A stretch of DNA of 11,319 bases from Betaproteobacteria bacterium. Lineage in GTDB: Bacteria; Pseudomonadota; Gammaproteobacteria; Burkholderiales; Casimicrobiaceae. The stretch covers positions 1 through 11,319 of the forward strand of contig VBCZ01000469.1 in assembly GCA_005889025.1 (NCBI GenBank), written 5' to 3'. Position 1 is the first letter of the stretch; every line of letters starts with the position of its first letter. Made by a program: the position numbers and the translations under genes. A model generated the notes under the pieces. It was not told where the DNA came from, searched no databases, and saw only the letters and a list, made by a program, of their open reading frames with translations. Below are positions 1 through 8,460 of this stretch, in pieces.

Positions 1-535
1 AGGCGATGGCCGGCACGCGCATCCGACGCAGGGCCTGCTCGATTTGTTCACCATTCGTCATTACAAGCACGATTTCAGCCAACTTGCGGTCGCGATCGTC
101 GGCGACGTTCTCCATTCGCGCGTTGCACGGTCGCTCATTCACGGGCTGACCACGCTTGGAACCCCGGAGGTACGCGCGATCGGGCCGAAGACACTTCTGC
201 CCACCGCGGTCGAGAGCCTCGGCGTGAGGGTGTTCCACGACATGCGTGAGGGGCTCGCCGGTTGCGACGTGGTGGTCATGCTGAGGCTGCAGAGCGAACG
301 CATGAAAGGCTCGCTGCTTCCTTCCGCCGGCGAGTACTTCAAGCACTACGGTCTGACCGCAGACAAGCTGGCGCTGGCCAAGCCCGACGCTATCGTGATG
401 CATCCGGGGCCGATGAACCGCGGTGTCGAGATCGACTCCGCGGTGGCCGACGGCGAGCATTCGGTGATCCTTCCGCAAGTGACGTTCGGCATCGCGGTGC
501 GCATGGCGGTCATGAGCATCCTCGCGGGCAATTGA
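1..535 (+). CDS. pyrB: Aspartate carbamoyltransferase catalytic subunit, C-terminal part (5' end outside window)
   Basis: PyrB condenses carbamoyl phosphate with L-aspartate to N-carbamoyl-aspartate, the first committed step of cytosolic pyrimidine synthesis. The frame is open from base 2 and the first visible residues, GDGRHAHPTQGLLDLFTIR, match the family's carbamoyl-phosphate region, with the His of HPTQ equivalent to E. coli His134. Further on are RLQSERM, which holds the Arg and Gln of the aspartate-binding loop (E. coli Arg229/Gln231), and HPGPMNRG, equivalent to the E. coli HPLPR loop. About 177 residues are visible, so roughly the first 45% of a usual 310-330 residue protein lies upstream. 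The ATG-like TTG at 44 is internal and is not the start. The gene is followed after 79 nt by a pseudo-dihydroorotase, the arrangement known from Pseudomonas, where the two proteins assemble into a dodecamer. Identification is secure; the assembly is inferred. Confidence 0.96.
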   Translation, partial: GDGRHAHPTQGLLDLFTIRHYKHDFSQLAVAIVGDVLHSRVARSLIHGLTTLGTPEVRAIGPKTLLPTAVESLGVRVFHDMREGLAGCDVVVMLRLQSERMKGSLLPSAGEYFKHYGLTADKLALAKPDAIVMHPGPMNRGVEIDSAVADGEHSVILPQVTFGIAVRMAVMSILAGN

Positions 536-614
536 ATGGCGCAACCGCCATCGAATCCCCGGATTGCCAGCGAGTCTGGGCCCTCGGAACGATCGCGCTG
601 AATCGGCCTGTGAA

Positions 615-1889
615 ATGAAGATCGAGATCAACCATGGCCGCCTGATCGATCCGAAGCATGGCGTCGACCGGCCGGCGTCGCTTTTCATCGCTGCCGGAAA
701 GATTGCCGCGATCGGCGACGCACCCCCTGGATGGCACGCCAACAGGGTCATCGACGCGGCGGGGCTGATCGTCTGTCCCGGCTTCATCGATGCGTGCGCG
801 CGCCTGCGCGAGCCCGGTTTCGAATACAAGGCGACGCTCGAATCCGAGATGCAGGCGGCGATCGCGGGGGGCGTGACCAGTCTGGCGTGCCCGCCGGATA
901 CCGATCCGCCTCTGGATGAGCCGGGACTGGTGGAAATGCTCAAGCATCGTGCCCGCTCGCTCAGTTGCACCCACGTCTATCCGGTAGGAGCGCTCACCGT
1001 TGGCCTTAAGGGTGAAACGCTGACCGAAATGGGCGAGCTCGTCGATGCAGGATGCATCGCTTTTTCGCAGGCCGATGCGCCGCTCGCCGACAACCAGGTT
1101 CTGTGGCGGGCCATGCAGTACGCCGCGACATTCGGTTACCGCGTGTGGCTCAGGCCTCAGGATGCGTTTCTCGCGCGGGGCGGAGTTGCCCACGATGGCG
1201 AGGTGGCGATGCGTCTCGGCCTGGCGACCATACCTTCGGCGTCCGAGACGATTGCGCTCGATGCGATATTCGCCCTGGCGCGAACGACGGGGGCGCAAGT
1301 GCACCTTGCCCGTCTTTCGACACACGAGGGCGTCGATCGCATACGCGAGGCCAAGCGGAAAGGCCTGCCCATCACGTGCGACGTGGCAATCAACCACCTG
1401 CACCTCTGCGATGTCGACCTGGGGTGGTTCAACCCGCATTGCCGGCTCATTCCTCCCTTGCGGGGGGTGCGTGATCGCGAAGCGCTGCGAAAGGGGCTCG
1501 CCGATGGCACGATCGACGCGATCTGCTCGGACCACACCCCGGTGGACGACGACGGCAAACAGGTCCCCTTTGCGGAAGCCGAGCCCGGCGCGACAGGACT
1601 CGAACTTCTGCTACCGCTGACGCTCAAATGGGCGCACGAGGAGAAATTTGCGCTGGCGGCCGCCCTCTGCAAGCTCACTGTCGATCCCGCTCGTGTGTTG
1701 GGTATCGATGCGGGCCACATCGCGGTGGGTGCGCAAGCGGACGTCTGCGTGTTCGACCCCGACGCGTATTGGCTAGTCGAGCCGCGGGCGCTTAAAAGCC
1801 AGGGAAAGAACACCCCTTTTCTGGGACTCGAATTGCCTGGCAAGGTTCGTTACACGTTGGTCGGTGGCCAGGTCGTGCACGAAGCCTGA
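615..1889 (+). CDS. pyrC': Dihydroorotase-like protein without catalytic metal ligands (PyrC'-type partner of PyrB)
   Basis: A 424-residue protein with the amidohydrolase fold of type I dihydroorotase: an N-terminal beta-sandwich strand set, PGFIDACARLREPG at 55-68, AGGVTSLACPP near 84-94, and SDHTP at 305-309. The zinc-binding His-x-His expected at 61-63 is Cys-Ala-Arg. The metal-ligand His of the usual H-V-S-T motif is Arg233, the SDDG-like Asp region reads SQADA, and the other His region reads WLRPQD. Only the late Asp306 is kept. It should therefore not hydrolyse dihydroorotate. In Pseudomonas such an inactive PyrC' is needed to assemble dodecameric aspartate carbamoyltransferase, and its place directly behind pyrB supports that role here. 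ATG 615 is chosen because the protein then begins MKIEINHGRLIDP, the family's usual first strand. An upstream in-frame TTG at 564 adds unconserved residues. A functional dihydroorotase must be encoded elsewhere (inference). Confidence 0.9.
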   Translation: MKIEINHGRLIDPKHGVDRPASLFIAAGKIAAIGDAPPGWHANRVIDAAGLIVCPGFIDACARLREPGFEYKATLESEMQAAIAGGVTSLACPPDTDPPLDEPGLVEMLKHRARSLSCTHVYPVGALTVGLKGETLTEMGELVDAGCIAFSQADAPLADNQVLWRAMQYAATFGYRVWLRPQDAFLARGGVAHDGEVAMRLGLATIPSASETIALDAIFALARTTGAQVHLARLSTHEGVDRIREAKRKGLPITCDVAINHLHLCDVDLGWFNPHCRLIPPLRGVRDREALRKGLADGTIDAICSDHTPVDDDGKQVPFAEAEPGATGLELLLPLTLKWAHEEKFALAAALCKLTVDPARVLGIDAGHIAVGAQADVCVFDPDAYWLVEPRALKSQGKNTPFLGLELPGKVRYTLVGGQVVHEA

Positions 1890-1897
1890 CATTTAAC

Positions 1898-1906
1898 AAA
1901 GGAGGA
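1898..1906 (+). promoter_or_regulatory. Strong Shine-Dalgarno site of the dienelactone-hydrolase gene
   Basis: AAAGGAGGA ends 4 nt before the ATG at 1910 and is the best ribosome binding site in the window. Only 20 nt separate the pyrC' stop from this start, so the gene is probably co-transcribed with pyrBC' yet translated independently and strongly. Confidence 0.8.
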
Positions 1907-1909
1907 CCG

Positions 1910-2779
1910 ATGGATGCGGTGACGAAGTCCGAGATCGACAGTCTGCTGCCCGAGCAGAAATACGACCGGCGCAACTTCCTGGTGACTTCGCTTGCGGCGG
2001 GGTTTGCGCTGGCGGTGCAGCCGGTGTCGGCACAGACCATCACGACCGACAGCAACGGCTTGGTTGCCGGAGAGGTCAAGATCCCGGCGAAGGACGGCGC
2101 TATCCCGGGATATCGCGCGATGCCCGCAACGGGCAGCAACTTTCCGACGGTGCTGGTCGTGCAGGAAATCTTCGGCGTGCATGAGCACATACGCGACATG
2201 TGCCGCCGCTTCGCCAAGCTGGGCTATTTCGCCATCGCGCCCGAGCTCTACGCGCGCCAGGGCGACGTATCCAAGATGGCGAACGTGCAGGAGATCATGG
2301 ACAACGTAGTCAAGAAAGTCTCGGACCAGCAGGTGATGAGCGACCTCGATGCCGCCGTTGCCTACGCCAAGTCCTCCGGCAAGGCCGATGTCGCGCGCCT
2401 CGCCGTGACCGGCTTCTGCTGGGGCGGCCGCATTGTCTGGATGTATGCGGCACACAACCCCGGCGTCAAGGCCGCGGTTGCATGGTATGGGCCGCTCGAT
2501 CGCTCTTATTATGCCGGCGACAAGTCCGCGCTCGACGCGGTCAAGGACCTCAAGGCGCCCGTCCTGGGGCTCTACGGCGGCGCCGACCAGGGCATTTCGG
2601 CCGAGTCGATCAACAAGATGCGCGAGGCGATGCGCGCGGCGAACAAGCAAGGCGAAATCGTCGTCTATCCGGACGCGCCGCATGGCTTCAACGCGGACTA
2701 TCGTCCCAGCTATCGCAAGGAGGCGGCCGAGGACGGATGGAAGCGGCTGCAGGCGTGGTTCAAGTCGCACGGCGTGTGA
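1910..2779 (+). CDS. Dienelactone hydrolase family protein with predicted Tat signal
   Basis: A 289-residue alpha/beta hydrolase of the dienelactone hydrolase family, which cleave ester or lactone bonds with a Cys-Asp-His triad. The nucleophile is Cys170 in GFCWGG, the acid is Asp226 in YGGADQG, and the base is His258 in PHGF. Glu86 in QEIFG matches the glutamate that controls the nucleophile in the classical enzyme. Residues 20-42 read RRNFLVTSLAAGFALAV and on to VSAQ: a twin-arginine followed by a hydrophobic stretch and an AxA-like end. Export to the periplasm by Tat is therefore likely, unlike the cytosolic chlorocatechol-pathway enzymes. No catechol-degradation genes are nearby, so the natural substrate cannot be named. 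It follows pyrC' by 20 nt and may share its transcript. Family assignment is firm; function and export are inference. Confidence 0.92.
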   Translation: MDAVTKSEIDSLLPEQKYDRRNFLVTSLAAGFALAVQPVSAQTITTDSNGLVAGEVKIPAKDGAIPGYRAMPATGSNFPTVLVVQEIFGVHEHIRDMCRRFAKLGYFAIAPELYARQGDVSKMANVQEIMDNVVKKVSDQQVMSDLDAAVAYAKSSGKADVARLAVTGFCWGGRIVWMYAAHNPGVKAAVAWYGPLDRSYYAGDKSALDAVKDLKAPVLGLYGGADQGISAESINKMREAMRAANKQGEIVVYPDAPHGFNADYRPSYRKEAAEDGWKRLQAWFKSHGV

Positions 2780-2836
2780 GGGTTTGCACGCGGACGGTAT
2801 CGGCTGCTCCAGCCGAACAACCGCTATTGCGACATA

Positions 2837-2895
2837 CGGCGGTTGCGGCAACGGATCCGCACCGCGACCGCTGATGCTCAGCGGCGCAACCGCCG
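2837..2895. repeat. Nested inverted repeats in a convergent gap (possible two-way terminator)
   Basis: Within the 132-nt gap between two convergent genes, 2837-2847 (CGGCGGTTGCG) is the exact reverse complement of 2885-2895. Inside this lies a perfect 7-bp hairpin with a 3-nt loop, CCGCTGA at 2868-2874 and TCAGCGG at 2878-2884. A further 7-bp inverted pair, GACCGCT at 2866-2872 and AGCGGTC at 2899-2905, could form as an alternative. No good T-run follows on either strand, so intrinsic termination is plausible but not proven. Confidence 0.45.
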
Positions 2896-2911
2896 GAAAG
2901 CGGTCGGGTCT

Positions 2912-3499
2912 TTAGCGAGCGCCTTTCGGCAATCTGCCCATTAGATAGAACTCGTCGTTCGGCCGCATGGCGATAAGGTTCGCCATGCGATTGGAAAGCG
3001 CGAAAAACGCCGCGATGGCGCCGATGTCCCAGATGTCTTCGTCGCTGAATCCCTGTTCTCGCAACGCGTCGAAGTCGGCTTCTACGATTTCCACCGACCG
3101 CAGCGCGACCTTGAGCGCGAACGCCAGCATCGCTTTCTGACGGTCGCTGATGTCGGCCATGCGGTAATCGACGGCGACCTGATCGGCGACCAGCGGGTTC
3201 TTGGCATATATGCGCAGAATCGCGCCGTGGGCGACGATGCAGTAGAGGCAATCGTTCGCGCCCGACGTCGCGACCACGATCATTTCGCGCTCGGCTTTGC
3301 TAAGGCCCGAGTCGCGCAGCATCAGCGCGTCGTGGTACGCAAAAAACGCCCTGAATTCCTCAGGCCGGTGCGCCAGCGTGACGAAAACGTTGGGAATGAA
3401 GCCCGCCTTTTCCTGCACCTCCAGCATGCGCGCGCGGATATCTTCGGGCAGATCCTCGAGCTTCGGGACCGGGTAGCGACTGATCGCGGGAGCATTCAT
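2912..3499 (-). CDS. AhpD-like, peroxidase-related carboxymuconolactone-decarboxylase family protein
   Basis: A 195-residue all-helical protein of the AhpD/carboxymuconolactone decarboxylase superfamily. The redox motif is Cys84-Leu-Tyr-Cys87 followed by His91 (CLYCIVAHG), the arrangement used for thiol-dependent peroxide reduction, so a cytosolic role in peroxide or organic hydroperoxide removal is likely. Length and the C-terminal pattern (DIGAIAAFFALSNRMANL) fit the subgroup usually called peroxidase-related enzyme. ATG 3499 is chosen: it is preceded by AGGG at a 6-nt spacing, and the product starts MNAPAISRYPVPKLEDLP, typical of the family. The frame extends up to 3601 but those 34 residues look non-coding. 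It lies on the same strand as yggX, 163 nt further on, with no clear promoter of its own. True decarboxylase activity is unlikely. The in vivo reductant cannot be told from the sequence. Confidence 0.88.
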   Translation of the reverse strand: MNAPAISRYPVPKLEDLPEDIRARMLEVQEKAGFIPNVFVTLAHRPEEFRAFFAYHDALMLRDSGLSKAEREMIVVATSGANDCLYCIVAHGAILRIYAKNPLVADQVAVDYRMADISDRQKAMLAFALKVALRSVEIVEADFDALREQGFSDEDIWDIGAIAAFFALSNRMANLIAMRPNDEFYLMGRLPKGAR

Positions 3500-3646
3500 G
3501 CGGCGCCCTGATAGATATTTGTTGTCATTCCTGGCTCTGAACGCTTTAGTCACGTTTCGATCCTGGAGCGGCGCGGGGTTTCCAAGCGACAATATCGGCA
3601 AGGCCTGGCGACGCTCGGGCTTTCAGACCAAGGGCCGATTGCGGCT

Positions 3647-3658
3647 GCGCTCGAGCGC
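3647..3658. repeat. 12-bp perfect palindrome just after yggX
   Basis: GCGCTCGAGCGC is self-complementary and lies 4 nt past the yggX stop. It could fold as a hairpin ending the argA-yggX transcript, but there is no T-run and the sequence is GC-rich, so chance is possible. The rest of 3500-3646 shows nothing I can support. Confidence 0.25.
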
Positions 3659-3662
3659 CGCG

Positions 3663-3935
3663 TCACTTCTTCGGCGGCACGTAGCCCGAGGCGACATCTG
3701 CCCCGCCACCAAAAAAGTGCCGCTCCATCTGTTCGGCGAGATATTTGCGGGCTCGGGGATCGGCGAGGCTCAAGCGGTTCTCGTTGACCAGCATCGTCTG
3801 ATGCTTGAGCCATTGCGCCCACGCTTCCTTGGAAACGCTCTCGTAGATGCGTTTGCCGAGCTCGCCGGGATACGGCGGAAAATCGAGACCTTCGGCCTCG
3901 CGCCCGAGCTTGATGCACTGGATCATGCGCGCCAT
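3663..3935 (-). CDS. yggX: Probable Fe(2+)-trafficking protein YggX
   Basis: A 90-residue protein matching the YggX family over its whole length: MARMIQCIKL at the start with the single conserved Cys7, then EGLDFPPYPGELGKRIYE, SKEAWAQWLKHQTMLVNE and LADPRARKYL. YggX is a small cytosolic protein linked in enterobacteria to protection of Fe-S clusters and labile iron under oxidative stress; its exact chemistry is unsettled. ATG 3935 is chosen because GAGGA lies 6 nt upstream and the product starts at the conserved Met. A TTG at 3950 would add five unconserved residues. The tail after HFFGG is longer than in the E. coli protein and ends GYVPPKK. It lies 67 nt downstream of argA, a common betaproteobacterial pairing, but the gap holds a possible promoter of its own. 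Confidence 0.95.
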   Translation of the reverse strand: MARMIQCIKLGREAEGLDFPPYPGELGKRIYESVSKEAWAQWLKHQTMLVNENRLSLADPRARKYLAEQMERHFFGGGADVASGYVPPKK

Positions 3936-3967
3936 CGGGTGTCCTCGCAAAGCGAAAAGAAAATCAA

Positions 3968-3973
3968 ATTATC
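3968..3973 (-). promoter_or_regulatory. Possible extended -10 box for yggX
   Basis: On the minus strand the sequence reads TGCGATAAT, an extended -10 (TGn plus GATAAT), about 33 nt before the yggX ATG. No convincing -35 box lies at the right distance. It would let yggX be expressed apart from argA. This is a weak call from base pattern alone. Confidence 0.3.
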
Positions 3974-4002
3974 GCATGCCTGACGCGAGCCAATGCCACG
4001 TG

Positions 4003-4461
4003 CTACGCGAGCCTCTTTTCGTAGACCAGGGAGCGGCGCTGCCAGTTATAGAGATCCCGCTTGCGAGAAGGCAGTCGCGACGGATCGCTTTCGGCGAAGC
4101 CGCGCTCGATGAACCACCCGGAAGTTCGTGTCGTCAGCACGAACAGTCGGATGAGCCGCAACTTGCGCGCCCTCTGTTCGATCTCGTGCATCAGGGCCTC
4201 GCCGTACCCTTCGCGACGGAAATCCGGATGCACGGCGAGCGCAGCAAGCTCGCCCACTTTTTCTTTTGGAAAAGCATACAGCGCCGCACAGCCGATGATC
4301 ACGTCGTCGTGCTCGGCGACGACGAAACGCTCGATCTCCATTTCCAGGCGCTCTCGAGATCGGCGCACCAGGACTCCCTCATCTTCGAGAGGCTCGATGA
4401 TCGCAAGAATTCCGCCGACGTCATCGATCGTGGCGCTGCGCAGATGCGCCAGCGGACCCGC
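4003..4461 (-). CDS. argA: ArgA C-terminal GNAT acetyltransferase domain, orphaned from its start
   Basis: About 152 codons in the second frame encode an intact GNAT domain with the acetyl-CoA loop RREGYGEAL. No ATG lies in frame near the break. A TTG at 4464-4462 has GGAG only one base upstream, too close to be a usual ribosome binding site, so independent translation is doubtful. Single-domain GNAT-type N-acetylglutamate synthases (ArgO, short NAGS) exist in other bacteria, so a free domain could in principle be active, but nothing here shows it is made. Confidence 0.55.
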   Translation of the reverse strand, partial: AGPLAHLRSATIDDVGGILAIIEPLEDEGVLVRRSRERLEMEIERFVVAEHDDVIIGCAALYAFPKEKVGELAALAVHPDFRREGYGEALMHEIEQRARKLRLIRLFVLTTRTSGWFIERGFAESDPSRLPSRKRDLYNWQRRSLVYEKRLA

Positions 4462-5323
4462 CAAGCTCCAGAAGCAGCGCGCCGTCGTGGTGGCGCGAGA
4501 CGAGGTGCGTGCGCTTGACGCCGTTGTCGCAGGCACGGATGGCGCACGGCAGGTAATGCTGCACATCCGAGGGCAGCTTGGCGCGCTTGGCAGTAAGCGC
4601 CTCGGCATCGTGCGTGGAAAGCTCTGTCAGCAGTTGGCGTCGACCGTTGCGGACGCCGTCGTTGTCCATGAGAAAAATAAGCTTGTGGGCAGCGAGTTGC
4701 ACGGCAACCTGGGTGGCGACCTCCTCGACCGCGAGGTTGAAAATCTCTCCGGTCGGTGAATATCCGAGTGGTGACACGAGAACGATATCGCCATCATCGA
4801 GCCGCTGGCGGACCGCCTCGACGTCGACGCGCCGGACTTCACCTGTCCACTGCATGTCGATACCGTCGAGCACCCCGATCGGCTTGGCGGTCAGGAAATT
4901 GCCTCCGACCACGCGAATGCGCGCACCCGCCATGGGGGAGTTGGCGACACCCAGCGACAACATCGCCTCGATCCGGCTGCGCGCATGCCCCGTGCCTTCG
5001 AGCACGCAGTCCAGCGTCTCCGCGTCGGTGACGCGCAAGCCGCGGTTGTAGACGCTCGGGATATTCTGCTGCTTGAGGATCGCTTCGATCTGCGGTCTCG
5101 AGCCGTGCACGACGACCAGCCTGATCCCAAGGCTGTGCAGCAGGTTGAGATCGTGGACAATGCCGAGGAAGGTATCGTCGGCAACGACCTCGCCGCCGAA
5201 GGCGATCACAAAAGTCTTGCCGCGAAATGCATGTATGTACGGCGCGGCCGAGCGTATCCACTGAACGAACGCGCGCGTGGTCGCGGAATTCGCGGCTGGA
5301 TTGATGCGCGGAAGCTGAGGCAT
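4421..5323 (-). CDS. argA: ArgA N-terminal kinase-like domain, the part translated from the normal start
   Basis: A 300-residue reading frame from ATG 5323 to a TGA at 4421. Residues 1-287 are the kinase-fold domain, which in ArgA binds the feedback inhibitor arginine and holds the oligomer together. The last 13 residues, after ALLLEL, are out-of-frame sequence (GGSAGASAQRHDR). On its own this product could not acetylate glutamate. A kinase activity (ArgB-like) is not expected, because ArgB is a separate family. The start has no clear Shine-Dalgarno, but the product's AAPYIHAFRGKTFVIAFGG fits the usual ArgA N-terminus. Confidence 0.7.
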   Translation of the reverse strand: MPQLPRINPAANSATTRAFVQWIRSAAPYIHAFRGKTFVIAFGGEVVADDTFLGIVHDLNLLHSLGIRLVVVHGSRPQIEAILKQQNIPSVYNRGLRVTDAETLDCVLEGTGHARSRIEAMLSLGVANSPMAGARIRVVGGNFLTAKPIGVLDGIDMQWTGEVRRVDVEAVRQRLDDGDIVLVSPLGYSPTGEIFNLAVEEVATQVAVQLAAHKLIFLMDNDGVRNGRRQLLTELSTHDAEALTAKRAKLPSDVQHYLPCAIRACDNGVKRTHLVSRHHDGALLLELGGSAGASAQRHDR

Positions 5324-5349
5324 GGACGGTCGGCAAGGCGGCCGGACGG

Positions 5350-5355
5350 ATTATA
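5350..5355 (-). promoter_or_regulatory. Putative argA -10 box (perfect TATAAT)
   Basis: The minus strand carries TATAAT 26 nt before the argA ATG, predicting a leader of about 20 nt. The hexamer 17 bp upstream (GCGAGC) is not a good -35, so activity may need an activator or depend on sequence not visible by pattern. Confidence 0.5.
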
Positions 5356-5359
5356 GCGC

Positions 5360-5404
5360 CGCGCAACGGCGAGCTCGCGTATCGCCTATAATTGCCGTTG
5401 CGCG
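5360..5404. repeat. 11-bp perfect inverted repeat across the argA/uvrD promoter region (possible operator)
   Basis: CGCGCAACGGC at 5360-5370 and GCCGTTGCGCG at 5394-5404 are exact reverse complements separated by 23 bp. The spacer includes the plus-strand TATAAT, and the minus-strand TATAAT lies 4 bp outside the left arm. The centre-to-centre distance of the arms is 34 bp, close to three helical turns, which would suit a dimer or looped regulator binding one DNA face. It does not resemble an ARG box that I can recognise, and no T-run suggests a terminator. Confidence 0.4.
5387..5392 (+). promoter_or_regulatory. Putative uvrD -10 box (perfect TATAAT)
   Basis: TATAAT lies 49 nt before the uvrD ATG, predicting a leader of about 43 nt. 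The hexamer at 17-bp spacing (CAACGG) is a poor -35. No LexA-type CTG-N10-CAG box is seen nearby, so SOS control as in E. coli uvrD is not supported. Confidence 0.5.
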
Positions 5405-5441
5405 CGTCCATCCATCCGCATGAAGCGCGCGCTCGATTTTC

Positions 5442-7613
<2,172 letters not shown>

Positions 7614-7644
7614 CCGTCTCGCTCAGGGCGGTGTTCGGAGTCAG

Positions 7645-8460
7645 TTAAGCGGTGGAAGCGTCCGCGACGAGCGCCTCATCAGCGTGAAAGACGTCGCGAT
7701 AACTCACGTAGTCCGAAATATGCAGGGTCGCGATGAAAGCGAACAGGTAGGGCACGACGACGAACAAGAAAAGCACGCCCGCGGCGACTTCCCCGAAAAG
7801 CTGAGCGATCGCGAAGGCAAGACCCGGCAGCACGCCGCCCAGCGCGAACACGGTAAAACCGTACAGCGCAATGGGCTTCCAGTTGGCAACCGCGGCGCGG
7901 AGGCTGGTGCCCATCGCGTGCAGCGCGCCGGCGTCGTCGAATACCACCAGCGCCGGAGCGAACCACAGCGCGAGCAGCGTCGGCAAGGCGCATGCCGCCC
8001 CGAAGAGCATCGCCAGCTGCACGCGTCCGCTCGCGAGAAGTTCCTCGCTGGGCTTTTCGGCGCCGGACAGCAACGCGATAAGCTTGCCATCATCGACCAG
8101 CGTGGTGGCGAGCACCGCGACCGTCATTCCGGCGAGAAAAACGATGCCGAGCGGAATGAGCGCGAAGAGATTGCTGCGAAAGCCGCGAAACAGATAAGTC
8201 AATTTTGGTAGGCTTCCACGCTCCTGGCTCCAGGCGGCAGCTAGAAAACCGACTGCAAAGACGGGCTTGAGAATCGGCGCCACGAACTGTCCGAACGCTC
8301 GCCAAGGCCCGAACTCGGAAATCGAAATGATCAGGTAATACCAGAAGAGGAGCATCAGCCAGCGGACCGGCGCGACACGGAACATTGCATAGGCACGCCT
8401 GATCCAGTCGACTCCGGAGCGGGCATCTCGCCGAGAAAACTCGGGCGGTGGTCTGCTCAT
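7645..8460 (-). CDS. Six-helix inner-membrane protein, BPSS1780-like family, function unknown
   Basis: A 271-residue integral membrane protein. Hydrophobic stretches at about 32-48, 58-77, 98-119, 148-173, 197-221 and 224-247 suggest six membrane helices. A soluble basic N-terminus reads SGVDWIRRAYAMFRVAPVRW and resembles the start of betaproteobacterial BPSS1780-type membrane proteins. A short acidic tail follows the last helix. No catalytic motif is visible and no function is known to me. ATG 8460 is chosen because it overlaps the thrB stop as ATGA, a usual sign of translational coupling; the frame runs further up to 8622 but that part lies inside thrB. The coupling suggests it is made in step with ThrB, though a link to threonine synthesis is only a guess. 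Family name is from memory of similar sequences, so moderate confidence. Confidence 0.75.
   Translation of the reverse strand: MSRPPPEFSRRDARSGVDWIRRAYAMFRVAPVRWLMLLFWYYLIISISEFGPWRAFGQFVAPILKPVFAVGFLAAAWSQERGSLPKLTYLFRGFRSNLFALIPLGIVFLAGMTVAVLATTLVDDGKLIALLSGAEKPSEELLASGRVQLAMLFGAACALPTLLALWFAPALVVFDDAGALHAMGTSLRAAVANWKPIALYGFTVFALGGVLPGLAFAIAQLFGEVAAGVLFLFVVVPYLFAFIATLHISDYVSYRDVFHADEALVADASTA

Larger units (their letters stand above)
4003..5323 (-). pseudogene. argA: N-acetylglutamate synthase, split by an internal deletion/frameshift
   Basis: ArgA makes N-acetylglutamate from acetyl-CoA and glutamate, the first step of arginine synthesis, in the cytosol. The N-terminal amino-acid-kinase-like domain (AFGGEVV, VVVHGSRPQIEA, GVKRTHLVSRH, GALLLEL) runs in one frame from ATG 5323 to residue 287. 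The C-terminal GNAT acetyltransferase domain (ATIDDVGGI, LVRRSRERLEMEI, VHPDFRREGYGEAL, FVLTTRTSGWF, LYNWQRRSLVYEKRLA) continues in another frame. The break is near 4462. E. coli ArgA has LLLELFTRDGIGT followed by linker there; this copy jumps from LLLEL to AGPLAHLRSA, so about 11 codons minus one base are missing. Both domains are otherwise complete, so the lesion looks recent. As read, translation ends after 13 foreign residues and the acetyltransferase is lost. A loss of about 32 nt is harder to blame on base-calling than a single-base indel, but assembly error is not excluded. Confidence 0.85.

Noticed and set aside
510..1535. Long minus-strand open frame (341 codons) opposite pyrC'.
   Set aside because: It is antisense to a clearly conserved gene, its product has no recognisable motif, and such frames are common in GC-rich DNA.
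4421..4465. Programmed ribosomal frameshifting in argA.
   Set aside because: About 11 conserved codons are missing as well as the frame change, and no slippery run is seen at the junction, so a deletion explains it better.
7614..7644. Possible terminator between the convergent uvrD and membrane-protein genes.
   Set aside because: The 31-nt gap holds only a weak ACCG/GCGGT pairing and no T-run.
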